Positions 54,673-63,974 of a stretch of 64,000 nt of DNA are shown here, piece after piece. The position numbers and the translations under genes are program-made. Each line of letters begins with the position of its first letter. Position 1 is the first letter of the stretch. Origin of the DNA: Hyphomicrobiales bacterium (GTDB taxonomy: Bacteria > Pseudomonadota > Alphaproteobacteria > Rhizobiales > Rhizobiaceae); the NCBI GenBank assembly GCA_900469445.1, contig UBXM01000001.1, positions 433,724-497,723 on the forward strand, read 5' to 3'. The notes beneath the pieces were generated by a model. It was not told the origin of the DNA. It saw nothing but the letters and a program-made list of their open reading frames with translations, and did not search any database.

Positions 54673-56097
54673 TCAATTGCCGTAACCGACAATGCTCTTG
54701 ATCTCGAGGAAGTCGTGAATGCCCCAGTCGGCATATTCGCGACCGTTGCCCGACTGCTTGTATCCACCGAAAGACGAGAACAGATCCCAGTCAGGATAGT
54801 TGAGATAGACGGAACCCGCGCGCAGATGCGGAGCGATCTTCCGCGCATGTTCCGGCTCGCCCTGAACATAGGCTGCAAGGCCATAGGGCGTGTCGTTGGC
54901 GATTTCGATCGCCTGTTCCTCGCTGTCATAGGGCAGGATGGAAAGAACAGGTCCGAAGATTTCCTCGCGCGCGATCGTCATGTCGTTGGTGACGTTACCG
55001 AACACGGTCGGACGGATGTAATAACCGCGGTTGAGGTTTTCCGGCCGTCCCGGACCGCCGGTCACCAGCGTCGCGCCTTCGGCAATGCCCGCTTCGATCA
55101 GCCGCTGGATCTTGTCGAACTGCACTTTGCTGACGACGGGACCGAGATCGGTGCCATCTGCCTGCGGATCGCCGGTCACCAGCTTCTCTGCAGCGTCCTT
55201 GGCCACCGTGAGCGCTTCGTCATGCCGGTCGCGCGGCACCAGCATGCGCGTCGGCGCATCGCAGGACTGGCCGGAATTGCCGAAGCAGCCGGTCACGCCA
55301 TCGGCCACAGCCTGTTTCAGATCGGCATCGGGAAGGATGATATTGGCCGACTTGCCGCCGAGCTCCTGCGCCACGCGCTTCACCGTATCGGCCGCGGTCT
55401 TGGCGACGATGATGCCGGCACGCGTCGAACCGGTGAAAGACACCATATCGACGTCGGGATGGCCGGCCATTACCTGCCCCACATCGGGGCCGGTGCCGTT
55501 GACCATGTTGAACACGCCTTTCGGCACACCGGCAGCCTCCATCACCTCGGCGAAGATGACTCCGGAAATCGGTGCGATCTCGGAGGGTTTCAGCACCATC
55601 GTGCAGCCGGTGGCGATCGCAGGTCCCACCTTGCAGGTGATCTGGTTGAGCGGCCAATTCCACGGCGTGATCAACGCCACGACGCCGATCGGCTCCTTGA
55701 CGATCCGCGTCGAACCGCGGTCCTCGGTAAATTTGTAGGTTTCGAGCGCGGTAATCGTTGCGCTCAGATGCCCGTGTCCGGCGGCAACCTGGCTGTCGCG
55801 GGCGAATGCGATCGGCGCCCCCATCTCGCGGCTGACTGCCTGGGCAATATCCTCCGCGCGCTTTTCATATTCCCAGAGAATCCGCTTCAGGAGTGCAAGC
55901 CTCTCGGCCTGCGTCCACCTGGAAAAGGCCGGAAACGCCGCCTTGGCGGCTGCGACGGCCTTGTCGACATCGGCTTTCGAACCGACCGCAATCCGCGTGA
56001 AAGGCTCTTCCGTGGATGGATCGATGACATCGAGTGCGACGGGAACCGCCGGTTCCACCCATTCGCCATTGATGAAGAATTTCAGGTGATTGCTCAT
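54673..56097 (-). CDS. NAD(P)-dependent aldehyde dehydrogenase
   Basis: A 474-residue enzyme. VALITPWNWPLNQ is the NAD-binding stretch, GSTRAGIIV and QELGGKSANIIL carry the general-base Glu, and NSGQSCDAPTRMLVP the catalytic Cys; the C-terminal YLNYPDWDLFSSFGGYKQSGNGRE is typical. The start at 56097 (MSNHLKFFINGEW) is used; the upstream frame to 56265 is a shadow. Substrate unknown. It precedes the carboxylesterase gene region on the same strand and may be co-transcribed with it. Confidence 0.92.
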   Translation of the reverse strand: MSNHLKFFINGEWVEPAVPVALDVIDPSTEEPFTRIAVGSKADVDKAVAAAKAAFPAFSRWTQAERLALLKRILWEYEKRAEDIAQAVSREMGAPIAFARDSQVAAGHGHLSATITALETYKFTEDRGSTRIVKEPIGVVALITPWNWPLNQITCKVGPAIATGCTMVLKPSEIAPISGVIFAEVMEAAGVPKGVFNMVNGTGPDVGQVMAGHPDVDMVSFTGSTRAGIIVAKTAADTVKRVAQELGGKSANIILPDADLKQAVADGVTGCFGNSGQSCDAPTRMLVPRDRHDEALTVAKDAAEKLVTGDPQADGTDLGPVVSKVQFDKIQRLIEAGIAEGATLVTGGPGRPENLNRGYYIRPTVFGNVTNDMTIAREEIFGPVLSILPYDSEEQAIEIANDTPYGLAAYVQGEPEHARKIAPHLRAGSVYLNYPDWDLFSSFGGYKQSGNGREYADWGIHDFLEIKSIVGYGN

Positions 56098-56185
56098 GAA
56101 CTCCTCCGGGCTTGCGCGCTTTGATCGCGGCACTATCGGCCATCTCTGCGCGTTTCCGCAAGCCCGGAAAGAAGAAGCTGCAAGA

Positions 56186-56806
56186 TCAGGCCTGACCGCC
56201 ATAAGGGGAAAGAAAAGTCTTGATCGCCTCGATCTCGTTCGGACGGATTTCATGGCCGCCCGCATGCCAGTCGAGCGTCACCGCATCGCCCTGCCGCTTG
56301 AAATATTCGGCAAGCTCCAGCGTCATCGGCACCGGGCAGATCGGGTCGCGTTCGCCTGCCGTGATCAGCACATGAACCTTCTCGGCCGTTTTTCTGTCGG
56401 CGGGCTGAAACGGGATCAATGGATGCATCAGAACTCCAGCCTCGAACAGGCCGGGCTTCTCGATCATGATATTGGCGAGGATGTTCGCACCGTTGGAGAA
56501 ACCGAGCCCCAGAACGGTAGAGGATTCGTAGCGTTCGCGATTGGCGGTGACGAAATCGCTCATCCGCGCGGTGGCGCGGGCAAGATCGTCGCAATCATAA
56601 ACGCCTTCCGCCTTGCGCCGGAAGAAGCGCGCGGCACCATGTTCGGACACGTCGCCACGCGGCGAAACCACCGTCGCGCCGGGCAAAAGCCGGCTGGCGA
56701 AATCGAAGAACTGGTTCTCGTCGCCGCCCGTGCCGTGAAACACGAACAGGATCGGCGATCCGGGCGCACCGGGGCGCACCCGGTGCAGATAACTGTCGTA
56801 ACTCAT
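56186..56806 (-). CDS. Carboxylesterase/alpha-beta hydrolase (MhqD-like)
   Basis: A 206-residue enzyme. The triad is Ser104 (GFSNG), Asp154 (GERDPICP) and His185 (GGHEIR). FVFHGTGGDENQFFDFASRLLPG and VSPRGDVSEHGAARFF are typical of the YpfH/MhqD phospholipase/carboxylesterase group. It directly follows the ring-cleavage dioxygenase gene. In Bacillus, MhqD and MhqO are quinone-induced detoxification proteins, so a pair for quinone or hydroquinone processing is likely. Confidence 0.85.
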   Translation of the reverse strand: MSYDSYLHRVRPGAPGSPILFVFHGTGGDENQFFDFASRLLPGATVVSPRGDVSEHGAARFFRRKAEGVYDCDDLARATARMSDFVTANRERYESSTVLGLGFSNGANILANIMIEKPGLFEAGVLMHPLIPFQPADRKTAEKVHVLITAGERDPICPVPMTLELAEYFKRQGDAVTLDWHAGGHEIRPNEIEAIKTFLSPYGGQA

Positions 56807-56860
56807 TGAAATCTCCTGAATGAAGGAGGCAGGACGACAAGGCCCTGCCCTGAAATCACC

Positions 56861-57790
56861 TTAGGCAATCGGCTCGAGATGCTCTTCGAGAGCCTTGCGC
56901 AGATGCTCGTGCTGGGTCGGCAGCTTCAGCGCCTCGCCGAGATGCGCGGTATCTTCGTCGCGATCGAAGCCCGGTTCGTTCGTGGCGATCTCGAACAGCA
57001 CGCCACCCGGCGTGCGGAAATAGATCGCCCAGAAATAATCGCGGTCGATCACCGGCGTAACCTGATAGCCTGTATCCATCAGCGCCTTGCGGACTTCGAG
57101 CTGCTTTGCGCGGTTCTCGACCGCAAAGGCGATGTGATGCACGGAACCGGCACCGAGACGGGCGCTCGAAATATTCGGCATCGTCTCGACATCGATAAAG
57201 TCAGCGCCATTGCCGCCCGGAAGACCGAAACGGGTGACACCATCCTTCGCATCGACCTGCTGATAGCCCATGAACTTCAAAAGCTCTGCAGTCGAGCCTT
57301 CGTCGCGAAGCCGCATGGAGGCGGAATGGAAACCGCGGATCGCCTCGTCAGTGCCGACACCGTTGCCGGTCCACTGCGCACGATTGTCGTCCCTGACTTC
57401 AACCAGCGCAAAGCCGTCACCATCGGGCCCTGCGAAATGCAGCCGCTTTTCACCAAAGGCTTCATCGGCCTTCAGACCATCGGCACCGGCCTTGGTCAGG
57501 CGATCGGTCCAGTAACCGAGCGAGCCTTCCGGTACGGAAAAAACGGTCGTGCCCACTTCGCCGGTGCCCGGACGGCCCTTTGCGATATGCGGGAAGGGGA
57601 AATAGGTCATCATCGAACCGGGCGTGCCGACTTCATCACCGTAATAGAGATGATAGACATCCGGCGCATCGAAATTGACGGTCTTCTTGACCCGGCGCAG
57701 ACCGAGCGTATCGGTGAAAAACCTGTTGTTGGTGGAGGCACTCGCGGCCATCGACGTGACGTGGTGCAGGCCCTTGATCTGGGTAATCAT
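56861..57790 (-). CDS. Ring-cleaving dioxygenase of the MhqO type
   Basis: A 309-residue vicinal oxygen chelate protein. Two glyoxalase-like modules are visible: LHHVTSMAASASTNNRFFTDTLGLRRVKKTVNF at the start and GSVHHIAFAVENRAKQLEV plus PGGVLFEIATNEPGF in the second half, with His and Glu metal ligands. MhqO cleaves hydroquinone-type rings. The start at 57790 is the family's; 45 extra upstream codons are rejected. Same strand and 54 bp upstream of the esterase gene. Confidence 0.88.
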   Translation of the reverse strand: MITQIKGLHHVTSMAASASTNNRFFTDTLGLRRVKKTVNFDAPDVYHLYYGDEVGTPGSMMTYFPFPHIAKGRPGTGEVGTTVFSVPEGSLGYWTDRLTKAGADGLKADEAFGEKRLHFAGPDGDGFALVEVRDDNRAQWTGNGVGTDEAIRGFHSASMRLRDEGSTAELLKFMGYQQVDAKDGVTRFGLPGGNGADFIDVETMPNISSARLGAGSVHHIAFAVENRAKQLEVRKALMDTGYQVTPVIDRDYFWAIYFRTPGGVLFEIATNEPGFDRDEDTAHLGEALKLPTQHEHLRKALEEHLEPIA

Positions 57791-57935
57791 GTCAAACCCC
57801 TTGTTCCTGTGGAGCCGCCTCGCGGCCCGCTGTTCATGGGGTGATATTTGGGCGATCAGACGCCGATTGGATAGACGATCACATCCGAACGGATTGTTCG
57901 AAAAACGTTGACGCAGATGCGCCAACGTTCACAGA

Positions 57936-58628
57936 TCAGACCGTTTCCGGCAGGCCCCAGTCGATCGCATCCTTGCCGATCGATTGCAGATAATCGTTCG
58001 TCTTGGAAAATGGCCGCGAGCCGAGAAAGCCGTTATGCGCAGAAAGCGGCGACGGATGCGCCGACTTCAGCACCAGATGCCGTTCCTCATCGACAAAGGC
58101 CGCTTTCTTCTGGGCATAGGAACCCCAGAGAATGAAGACGATGCCATCGCATTCGTCGTTTACCGTGCGAATGACCGCATCGGTGAATTTTTCCCATCCC
58201 TTGCCCTGATGCGCGGCAGCCTGCCCCTCTTCGACGGTCAGCACGCTGTTCAAGAGCAGCACGCCCTGTTCGGCCCAGCTTTCGAGAAAGCCGTGCTTTG
58301 CCGGCGGGATGCCGAGATCGGCCTGCATTTCCTTGTAGATATTGACGAGTGACGGCGGTGTCTTCACCCCCGGCTGCACCGAAAAGCACAGACCATGCGC
58401 CTGGCCGAAACCGTGATACGGATCCTGACCGAGGATCACCACCTTCACCTCGTCGAGCGGGGTAAGGTCGAGTGCGCGAAAATACTCGGAACCCTTTGGG
58501 AAGATTCGCTTTCCCGCCTGCTTTTCAGCGACGAGAAAGCGTTTGAGATCCGCCATATAGGGTTCTGAAAACTCGCCCTCCAGAGCAAACTTCCAGCTCT
58601 CCTCCAGCTTGATCTCACCTTCAGCCAT
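57936..58628 (-). CDS. ung: Uracil-DNA glycosylase
   Basis: A 230-residue enzyme, family 1. The catalytic Asp is at residue 69 in [11 protein letters not shown], with [14 protein letters not shown] and the [18 protein letters not shown] loop that inserts into the minor groove. It removes uracil from DNA and starts base-excision repair. The start at 58628 ([11 protein letters not shown]) is chosen. It lies 26 bp downstream of the VOC gene, on the same strand. Confidence 0.97.
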   Translation of the reverse strand: MAEGEIKLEESWKFALEGEFSEPYMADLKRFLVAEKQAGKRIFPKGSEYFRALDLTPLDEVKVVILGQDPYHGFGQAHGLCFSVQPGVKTPPSLVNIYKEMQADLGIPPAKHGFLESWAEQGVLLLNSVLTVEEGQAAAHQGKGWEKFTDAVIRTVNDECDGIVFILWGSYAQKKAAFVDEERHLVLKSAHPSPLSAHNGFLGSRPFSKTNDYLQSIGKDAIDWGLPETV

Positions 58629-58654
58629 CGTCTTTTCCCTCAACCAACTCGTAC

Positions 58655-59050
58655 TTACTGGAAACGCCCGCCACGCTGGATGACTTCGGTCTTGTAGCCA
58701 TCCGGATCGGTGACGAAAAAGAAGCGCGCGAAAGGCTTGCCCTCATGCGGCATCTCCACCAGCTTGCCGACGGTGAGGCCGAGATCGGTGAAGCGCTGGT
58801 ATTCCGCCTCGATATCCTCGACCGTTACCGCCAGGTGGCCATAACCGTTGCCGAGATCGTAAGCTTGCTCACGGCCGGCATTGACGGTCAGTTCCAGCTC
58901 GAACCCGGTTTCCGGGTTCGAGAGATAGATCAGCGTGAACCCGTCGAAGGGCACGCGACTTGCCACTTTCAGACCAAAGGCCTTGTCATAGAAATCGACC
59001 GACCGCGCCTCTTCGAGAACGCGGATCATCGAATGGACCATTTTGGCCAT
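58655..59050 (-). CDS. VOC-family protein, lactoylglutathione lyase-like
   Basis: A 131-residue protein close to glyoxalase [33 protein letters not shown] and [21 protein letters not shown] contain the likely His metal ligands, and [13 protein letters not shown] the Glu ligand. It would convert methylglyoxal-glutathione to lactoylglutathione if it is a true GloA, but VOC proteins are functionally diverse. Co-directional with galE upstream (11-bp gap). Confidence 0.85.
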   Translation of the reverse strand: MAKMVHSMIRVLEEARSVDFYDKAFGLKVASRVPFDGFTLIYLSNPETGFELELTVNAGREQAYDLGNGYGHLAVTVEDIEAEYQRFTDLGLTVGKLVEMPHEGKPFARFFFVTDPDGYKTEVIQRGGRFQ

Positions 59051-59061
59051 GGTGAACTTCC

Positions 59062-60051
59062 TTATTTCAGCACGTGGTTCGAGCGCGAATGCCAGTCCCA
59101 CGCGGACTTGATGATATCGTTGAGCGAATATTGCGGCTCCCAGCCCAGCACTTCGCGCGCCTTGTCATTATTGGCGACGAGCGAGGTGGAATCGCCTTCG
59201 CGACGGCCGACATATTCCACCGGGAACGGCTTGCCGGAAACGTCGGAAATTGCCGCTAGAAGCTCTTTCACCGTCGTGCCGGTGCCTGTGCCCAGATTGA
59301 GCTCGACCATCTCGCCACCCGCAAGCAGGTAATCGACGGCGCGCACATGCGCGTCGGCAAGGTCGAGAACGTGGATGTAGTCGCGCACGCAGGTGCCGTC
59401 GCGCGTGTCGTAATCGTCACCGAACACTTTGAAGCCCTGGCGACGACCGAGTGCCGCTTCGATGGCAAGCGGGATCGCATGGGTTTCCGGCGTGTGCCAC
59501 TCACCGATACGACCTTGGAAATCGGCACCGGCAGCATTGAAATAGCGCAGCATCACCGACTTCAGGCCCATATACTGGCCGTAATCCTTCAGCGCCTGCT
59601 CGATGATGTATTTGGTGCGACCATAAGGGTTGATCGGCGCCTGGCCGTGGCTTTCGTCCATCGGCACCTGTACCGGCAGACCATAGGTCGCGCAGGTGGA
59701 GGAAAACACAAATGCCTTCACGCCGGCCTTCATCGCCGCCGACATCAGCGTCAGCGCGCCGACCACATTGTTGTCATAAAATCCGACCGGGTTCTTGACC
59801 GATTCACCCACTTCGATGAGAGCCGCGAAATGCAGAACCGCTTCCGGCTTGTGCTTGGCGAACACTTCATCAAGACGATCGTGGTCCCGGATATCGCCCT
59901 CTTCAAGCTCGCCCCAGCGGACGAATTCCGCATGTCCATTCGAGAGATTGTCGAAAACGACAGGCTCGTAACCTCTTTCTGCCAGCACCAGACACGTATG
60001 GGATCCGATATAACCGGCACCGCCCACGACAAGCACTTTCTTCTTCGACAT
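59062..60051 (-). CDS. galE: UDP-glucose 4-epimerase
   Basis: A 329-residue short-chain-dehydrogenase-fold epimerase. VLVVGGAGYIGSHTCLVLAERGYEPVVFDNLSNG is the NAD-binding loop, VFSSTCATYGLPVQVPMDES includes the catalytic Ser/Thr region and INPYGRTKYIIEQAL the YxxxK motif. The C-terminal ARRRREGDS-type substrate loop appears as YVGRREGDSTSLVANNDKA. ATG-ATG start: 60051 preferred, 60054 alternative. It interconverts UDP-glucose and UDP-galactose for exopolysaccharide and LPS. Confidence 0.96.
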   Translation of the reverse strand: MSKKKVLVVGGAGYIGSHTCLVLAERGYEPVVFDNLSNGHAEFVRWGELEEGDIRDHDRLDEVFAKHKPEAVLHFAALIEVGESVKNPVGFYDNNVVGALTLMSAAMKAGVKAFVFSSTCATYGLPVQVPMDESHGQAPINPYGRTKYIIEQALKDYGQYMGLKSVMLRYFNAAGADFQGRIGEWHTPETHAIPLAIEAALGRRQGFKVFGDDYDTRDGTCVRDYIHVLDLADAHVRAVDYLLAGGEMVELNLGTGTGTTVKELLAAISDVSGKPFPVEYVGRREGDSTSLVANNDKAREVLGWEPQYSLNDIIKSAWDWHSRSNHVLK

Positions 60052-60145
60052 CATGTCCTCAGAGGTTGTTGAAGCCGGCGGCACTATAGCGGGCACATTG
60101 TGAAAAGCCACCCATCAGCACGTTAGTTCAGAATGTTGAAAAACA

Positions 60146-60160
60146 TAGCACTAGGTGCTA
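60146..60160 (+). promoter_or_regulatory. Operator-like palindrome in the second toxin-antitoxin promoter
   Basis: TAGCAC-TAG-GTGCTA has perfect 6-bp arms. It sits between a possible -35 (TTGAAA, 60136-60141) and a weak -10 (TACATA, 60159-60164, 17-bp spacing). It ends 9 bp before the toxin's ATG, so the mRNA may be leaderless. Confidence 0.55.
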
Positions 60161-60169
60161 CATAAACTC

Positions 60170-60547
60170 ATGAGCGCTCGCATCTTCAAAACGGCATGGT
60201 TCGCGAAGGCCGCCAGGAAGGCGCGGATTGGAGACAAGGTGCTTCGTCTTGCCATCGGACAGGTCGAGCGAGGTCAGGCGGACGATCTCGGTGGAGGCGT
60301 TTTCAAGAAACGTCTCGACAACAATCGGCAACGGGCGATCATTCTGGCGAAAGCCGGCGAGTTCTGGGTCTACACCTATCTGTTCGCCAAGCAGGACAGG
60401 GCCAATATTGACAACGACGAGCTGGCCGCCTTTCGCAAGCTGGCCGACCTCTACCGTCGAAAGACACAAGATGACCTTGCGAGGGAATTGAAGAGCGGAG
60501 CCTTGAAGGAGATCGTCGATGGCGATGAGAAGAAAATTCAGAAGTGA
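60170..60547 (+). CDS. RelE/ParE-family toxin (type II toxin-antitoxin)
   Basis: A 125-residue basic protein of the RelE-type toxin family encoded ahead of an XRE-type partner. FKTAWFAKAARKARIGDKVL, DDLGGGVFKKRLDNNRQRAIILAK, and FVYTYLFAKQDRANI-like WVYTYLFAKQDRANI mark the fold. The 60170 ATG is preceded by no Shine-Dalgarno sequence, and the palindromic promoter ends 9 bp before it. Its last 29 bp overlap the antitoxin gene. Likely a ribosome-dependent mRNA interferase; not tested here. Confidence 0.88.
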   Translation: MSARIFKTAWFAKAARKARIGDKVLRLAIGQVERGQADDLGGGVFKKRLDNNRQRAIILAKAGEFWVYTYLFAKQDRANIDNDELAAFRKLADLYRRKTQDDLARELKSGALKEIVDGDEKKIQK

Positions 60548-60842
60548 GGCCTTCGAGGCCATACATAGCGCTGTCGAAGGCATGTACGATGCCGGAACGA
60601 TCGACAAGCAGACGATGCGCACCTTCGATGAGACCTGCCTGACCGTTCCGGTCGATCTCTCACCGGCCGAGATCAAGAGCCTGCGAGAAGAAAATCGCCT
60701 TAGCCAGCCGGTTTTCGCCCGTTATATCAATACCAGTGAGTCCACGGTGCAAAAATGGGAAAGCGGAGCCAAACGGCCTAGCGGCCCAGCACTGAAACTG
60801 CTTGATATCGTACGAAAACATGGACTTCAGGTTCTTTCCTGA
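60519..60842 (+). CDS. XRE-type antitoxin (NadS/HigA-like)
   Basis: A 107-residue protein with a C-terminal HTH: LSPAEIKSLREENRLSQPVFARYINTSESTVQKWESGAKRPSG is the helix-turn-helix, and the N-terminal helical part binds the toxin. AAGGAG lies 6 nt before the ATG at 60519. It should repress the operon through the TAGCAC palindrome and neutralise the toxin. Overlaps the toxin gene by 29 bp, as is normal for coupled pairs. Confidence 0.92.
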   Translation: MAMRRKFRSEAFEAIHSAVEGMYDAGTIDKQTMRTFDETCLTVPVDLSPAEIKSLREENRLSQPVFARYINTSESTVQKWESGAKRPSGPALKLLDIVRKHGLQVLS

Positions 60843-60862
60843 ATCAGTTCCCGAAAGCTTTC

Positions 60863-61219
60863 ATGCGTTATATCTTTCTCTGCCTCGGCTGGTTCTTCGT
60901 CGCACTCGGCGTGGTCGGTGCCTTCCTGCCCGTGCTGCCCACGACGCCCTTCCTTCTGCTCGCCGTTGCCTGTTTTGCCAGGTCGTCGCCGAAGCTGGAA
61001 GCATGGTTGATGAACCACAAGACATTTGGCCCGCCGCTGAAGAACTGGCGTGAGCGCGGCGCGATCTCGCGGCGCGCAAAGATCATGGCGATCTCGCTGA
61101 TGGCGCTGAGTTATGCGGTCTTCTGGTTTGGTTCGCATCCGTCGGCATGGCTGGCCGCACTGGTGGCGGCACTGATGATCGGCCCCGCCATTTTCATGCT
61201 GACAAGGCCGAGCGCCTGA
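60863..61219 (+). CDS. YbaN-family DUF454 membrane protein
   Basis: A 118-residue protein with four hydrophobic segments (IFLCLGWFFVALGVVGAFLPVLPTTPFLLLAVACFARSSP; IMAISLMALSYAVFWFG; WLAALVAALMIGPAIFML) and the conserved PVLPTTPFLLLA motif. DUF454 is a conserved inner-membrane family without a known function. It follows the antitoxin by 20 bp on the same strand, but a link is doubtful; it is convergent with hmuV. Confidence 0.93.
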   Translation: MRYIFLCLGWFFVALGVVGAFLPVLPTTPFLLLAVACFARSSPKLEAWLMNHKTFGPPLKNWRERGAISRRAKIMAISLMALSYAVFWFGSHPSAWLAALVAALMIGPAIFMLTRPSA

Positions 61220-61222
61220 AGA

Positions 61223-62005
61223 TCACCGATGCCGCGACTGCGGCAGGACATAGGGAATATGTGCCGCCGGCACACGCCCGACCGCTCCCCCGATACCATA
61301 GACCGAAGCGATCATCTCGTCGCTGACCGTTTCGTGGCAGGGACCTTCCGCCACCACCCGGCCATGATGCAGCACGACGAGATGGTCGGCAAATTCCGCC
61401 GCCAGATTGAGATCGTGCAGGATGGCGAGAACCATGCCGCCGGCAGAGGCAAAGTCGCGTGCCGTTTCCAGCACCGAAATCTGATGCCCGAGATCGAGGC
61501 TTGCCGTCGGTTCGTCGAGGAACAATGCCCGCGGCACGCCGTCGGCGACCGGCTGCGGCACCTGCGCCAGCGCACGGGCGAACTGCACCCGCTGCTGCTC
61601 GCCACCCGACATGGAGGGATAGGGCCGGCTTTCGAAGCCGCGAAGGCCCACGCGGGACAAAGCCTTGCGTGCTTCCTCGTTCGGATTGAGCGCCCCATGC
61701 GCCACCGCCCCCATCCGGGCAATTTCCAGCGCCGTAAACGGAAAGGCGAGCTGCGTCGCCTGCGGCAGCACTGCGCGGCGTCTGGCGAGATCGACCGGCT
61801 GGCACAGATCGACGCTCGTTCCATAATAGGAGACAAGGCCGCTATCCGGCTTCATCTCGCCCGACAGAACCTTCATCAGCGTCGATTTTCCGGCCCCGTT
61901 CGGACCGATGACGACGGTGAACTGGCCGGGTTTCAGCTCGATCGAGATATTGTCGATCAGCTTGCGCCCCGAGCGTGAGACGGTGACCTTGTCCGCAATG
62001 ATCAT
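61223..62005 (-). CDS. hmuV: Haem ABC transporter ATPase HmuV
   Basis: A 260-residue ABC ATPase. Walker A is IGPNGAGKST, the signature SGGEQQRVQFARAL and Walker B LFLDEPTASLDL. The R-R-A-V-L-P-Q-A-T Q-loop segment is typical of HmuV. The start at 62005 (MIIADKVTVSRSG) overlaps the hmuU stop (ATGA). It powers haem import with HmuU and HmuT. Confidence 0.93.
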   Translation of the reverse strand: MIIADKVTVSRSGRKLIDNISIELKPGQFTVVIGPNGAGKSTLMKVLSGEMKPDSGLVSYYGTSVDLCQPVDLARRRAVLPQATQLAFPFTALEIARMGAVAHGALNPNEEARKALSRVGLRGFESRPYPSMSGGEQQRVQFARALAQVPQPVADGVPRALFLDEPTASLDLGHQISVLETARDFASAGGMVLAILHDLNLAAEFADHLVVLHHGRVVAEGPCHETVSDEMIASVYGIGGAVGRVPAAHIPYVLPQSRHR

Positions 62006-63087
62006 GGCAGGTCCCGCATGCCGATGCCGTTCTTGCCGATCAGCAGGAAAAGGAAGACAGGTGCGCCGAACAGCGCCGTGATGACGCCGATCGGCAGTTC
62101 CGCCGGTGCCGCGACGGTACGCGCCACGCTGTCGGCAATCAAAAGCAGCGCGCCTCCTCCCAATGCCGACCCCGGCAACAGGAAGCGATGCGACGGCCCC
62201 ATGGCAAGCCGCAGAAGATGCGGCACGACGATACCGACAAAACCGATCGAACCGGCAACCGCCACGGTGGAACCACAAGCGGCGGCGACCGCGACGATAA
62301 CGATGCGCTTCAACCGCTGCACCGGGATGCCCATGTGGAAGGCTGCCGCATCCCCGAGGATCAAGGCATCGAGCCCCTTGGCGACAAACGGTATGATCGC
62401 CATGACGAAGGCGATGAAGGGCAGGATCGACAGGACACGGCCATAGGTGGCGCCGCCCAGAGAGCCGAGGCTCCAGAAGGTGATGTCGCGCAACTGCCGG
62501 TCATCGGCCATGACGATCAGAAGTCCCATGAACGCACCGGCAAGCGCACCGATCGCGATCCCGCAGAGGATCAGCGCCGTGGTCGAGGTGCGCCCGTCGC
62601 GCGTGGCGATCGCATAAAGCAGCCATGTGACGAGCAACCCGCCGAAAAACGCCATCAGCGGCAGGAACTGGTTGCCGAGCGCAAGCGCGATCGGCGCAAG
62701 CACGCCGCCGCCGAGCACGATGGCGCAGACTGCGGCCAGTCCAGCCCCGGACGTCACCCCGACAATGCCGGGATCGGCGAGCGGATTGCGGAACAGGCCC
62801 TGCATCATCGCGCCGGAGACGGCCAGCCCTGCTCCGATGAGAAGCCCGAGCGCCGTGCGCGGCAGGCGCACCGCTTCAAGGATCACTCGCTCCTGCGTCG
62901 TCAGACTGTCGCCATTTCCGGTGAGATAGGCGAACAGATCCCGCAGGCCCACGCCCGTCGGCCCGACATGCAGGGAAATCAGACAGGAGACGACGAGCAG
63001 GAGCGCGAGCAGAAACAGCACCAGCACGCCCTGGGACGTCCTGTCTCCCTCACCCGTCCTGCGAAAAGGCATGGCGAGCGCTTTCAT
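62002..63087 (-). CDS. hmuU: Haem ABC transporter permease HmuU
   Basis: A 361-residue FecCD-type permease with about nine to ten helices (LLALLLVVSCLISLHVG; TALGLLIGAGLAVSGAMMQGLFRNPLADPGIVG is the conserved family motif; GFVGIVVPHLLRLAMGPSHRFLLPGSALGGGALLL). The start at 63087 overlaps the hmuT stop. The order hmuTUV is the standard one. Confidence 0.94.
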   Translation of the reverse strand: MKALAMPFRRTGEGDRTSQGVLVLFLLALLLVVSCLISLHVGPTGVGLRDLFAYLTGNGDSLTTQERVILEAVRLPRTALGLLIGAGLAVSGAMMQGLFRNPLADPGIVGVTSGAGLAAVCAIVLGGGVLAPIALALGNQFLPLMAFFGGLLVTWLLYAIATRDGRTSTTALILCGIAIGALAGAFMGLLIVMADDRQLRDITFWSLGSLGGATYGRVLSILPFIAFVMAIIPFVAKGLDALILGDAAAFHMGIPVQRLKRIVIVAVAAACGSTVAVAGSIGFVGIVVPHLLRLAMGPSHRFLLPGSALGGGALLLIADSVARTVAAPAELPIGVITALFGAPVFLFLLIGKNGIGMRDLP

Positions 63088-63974
63088 CAGTTGATCGCGC
63101 CCGGATAGATTTTCGCGGCCAGCGCCCGCGCGGCGTCCGGCGTACGGGGACCGAAACCGAGAAGCATCAGGCCGTCCATCGAAACCAGTGCCTTGTTGGC
63201 GGCAGCCGGCGTCGTCTGCATCGAGGGCAGCGCAAACATCTCTTCCGGCGTGATCGAATGATCACCACGCGACATGGACAGGATGACATCGGGAGCGGCC
63301 GCAATCACGGCTTCGTCGGACATCGGCTTGTAACCCTTGATCGTCGGCGCGGCATTGACGCCACCCGCCATCTCGATGATCGCGCCGGCCTCGGTATCCG
63401 CGCCACCCGCCATCAGGCGACCGTTCGAAACGGAAAGCACGAACAGCACCTTCTTCTTCTCACCGGCAATCTTGGCGACATCTGCGGCAACGGCCTTCAG
63501 GCCGTCTTCGGTCTTCGCTGCCAGCGCTTCCGCCTTGTCCGACAATCCGACGGCTGCACCGACATCACGGATTTTCTGCCCGATCCTGCCGGCTTCGGGC
63601 GGCGTCGGAATGACCACCATCGGCACCTCGCTGGCCTTCAGGATTTCCAGAACCGGCGGCGGGCCGGAACCCTCCTCCATCAGGATCAGGTCCGGCTTCT
63701 GGCCTAAAATGCCTTCAGCCGAAAGCGCCCGCATGTAGCCGACATCCGGCTTGGAATTGGCGTCCGCCGGATAGAAGCTGGTGGAATCGCGCGCCACGAT
63801 CCGGTCCTGCGCACCCAGATCGTAGAGGATCTCGGTGATCGTACCGCCGACAGAGACGATGCGCTTGGCTTCGGGATTGCCCTTGTCTGCCGCGAACACG
63901 CCGCCCGCCGCCATGGTCGATCCGACCAAAATCATTGCAAAGAAACGCCCAAATCTGGAAACGGAAACCATCAT
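63087..63974 (-). CDS. hmuT: Haem ABC transporter substrate-binding protein HmuT
   Basis: A 295-residue periplasmic protein of the BtuF-like fold. The signal peptide ends near GGVFAADKGNP; IVSVGGTITEILYDLGAQDRIVARDSTSFYPADA and LSAEGILGQKPDLILMEEGSGPP are the conserved HmuT stretches, with the haem-binding Tyr in SFYP. The gene starts with two adjacent ATGs (63974, 63971) overlapping the probable end of hmuS. Confidence 0.93.
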   Translation of the reverse strand: MMVSVSRFGRFFAMILVGSTMAAGGVFAADKGNPEAKRIVSVGGTITEILYDLGAQDRIVARDSTSFYPADANSKPDVGYMRALSAEGILGQKPDLILMEEGSGPPPVLEILKASEVPMVVIPTPPEAGRIGQKIRDVGAAVGLSDKAEALAAKTEDGLKAVAADVAKIAGEKKKVLFVLSVSNGRLMAGGADTEAGAIIEMAGGVNAAPTIKGYKPMSDEAVIAAAPDVILSMSRGDHSITPEEMFALPSMQTTPAAANKALVSMDGLMLLGFGPRTPDAARALAAKIYPGAIN

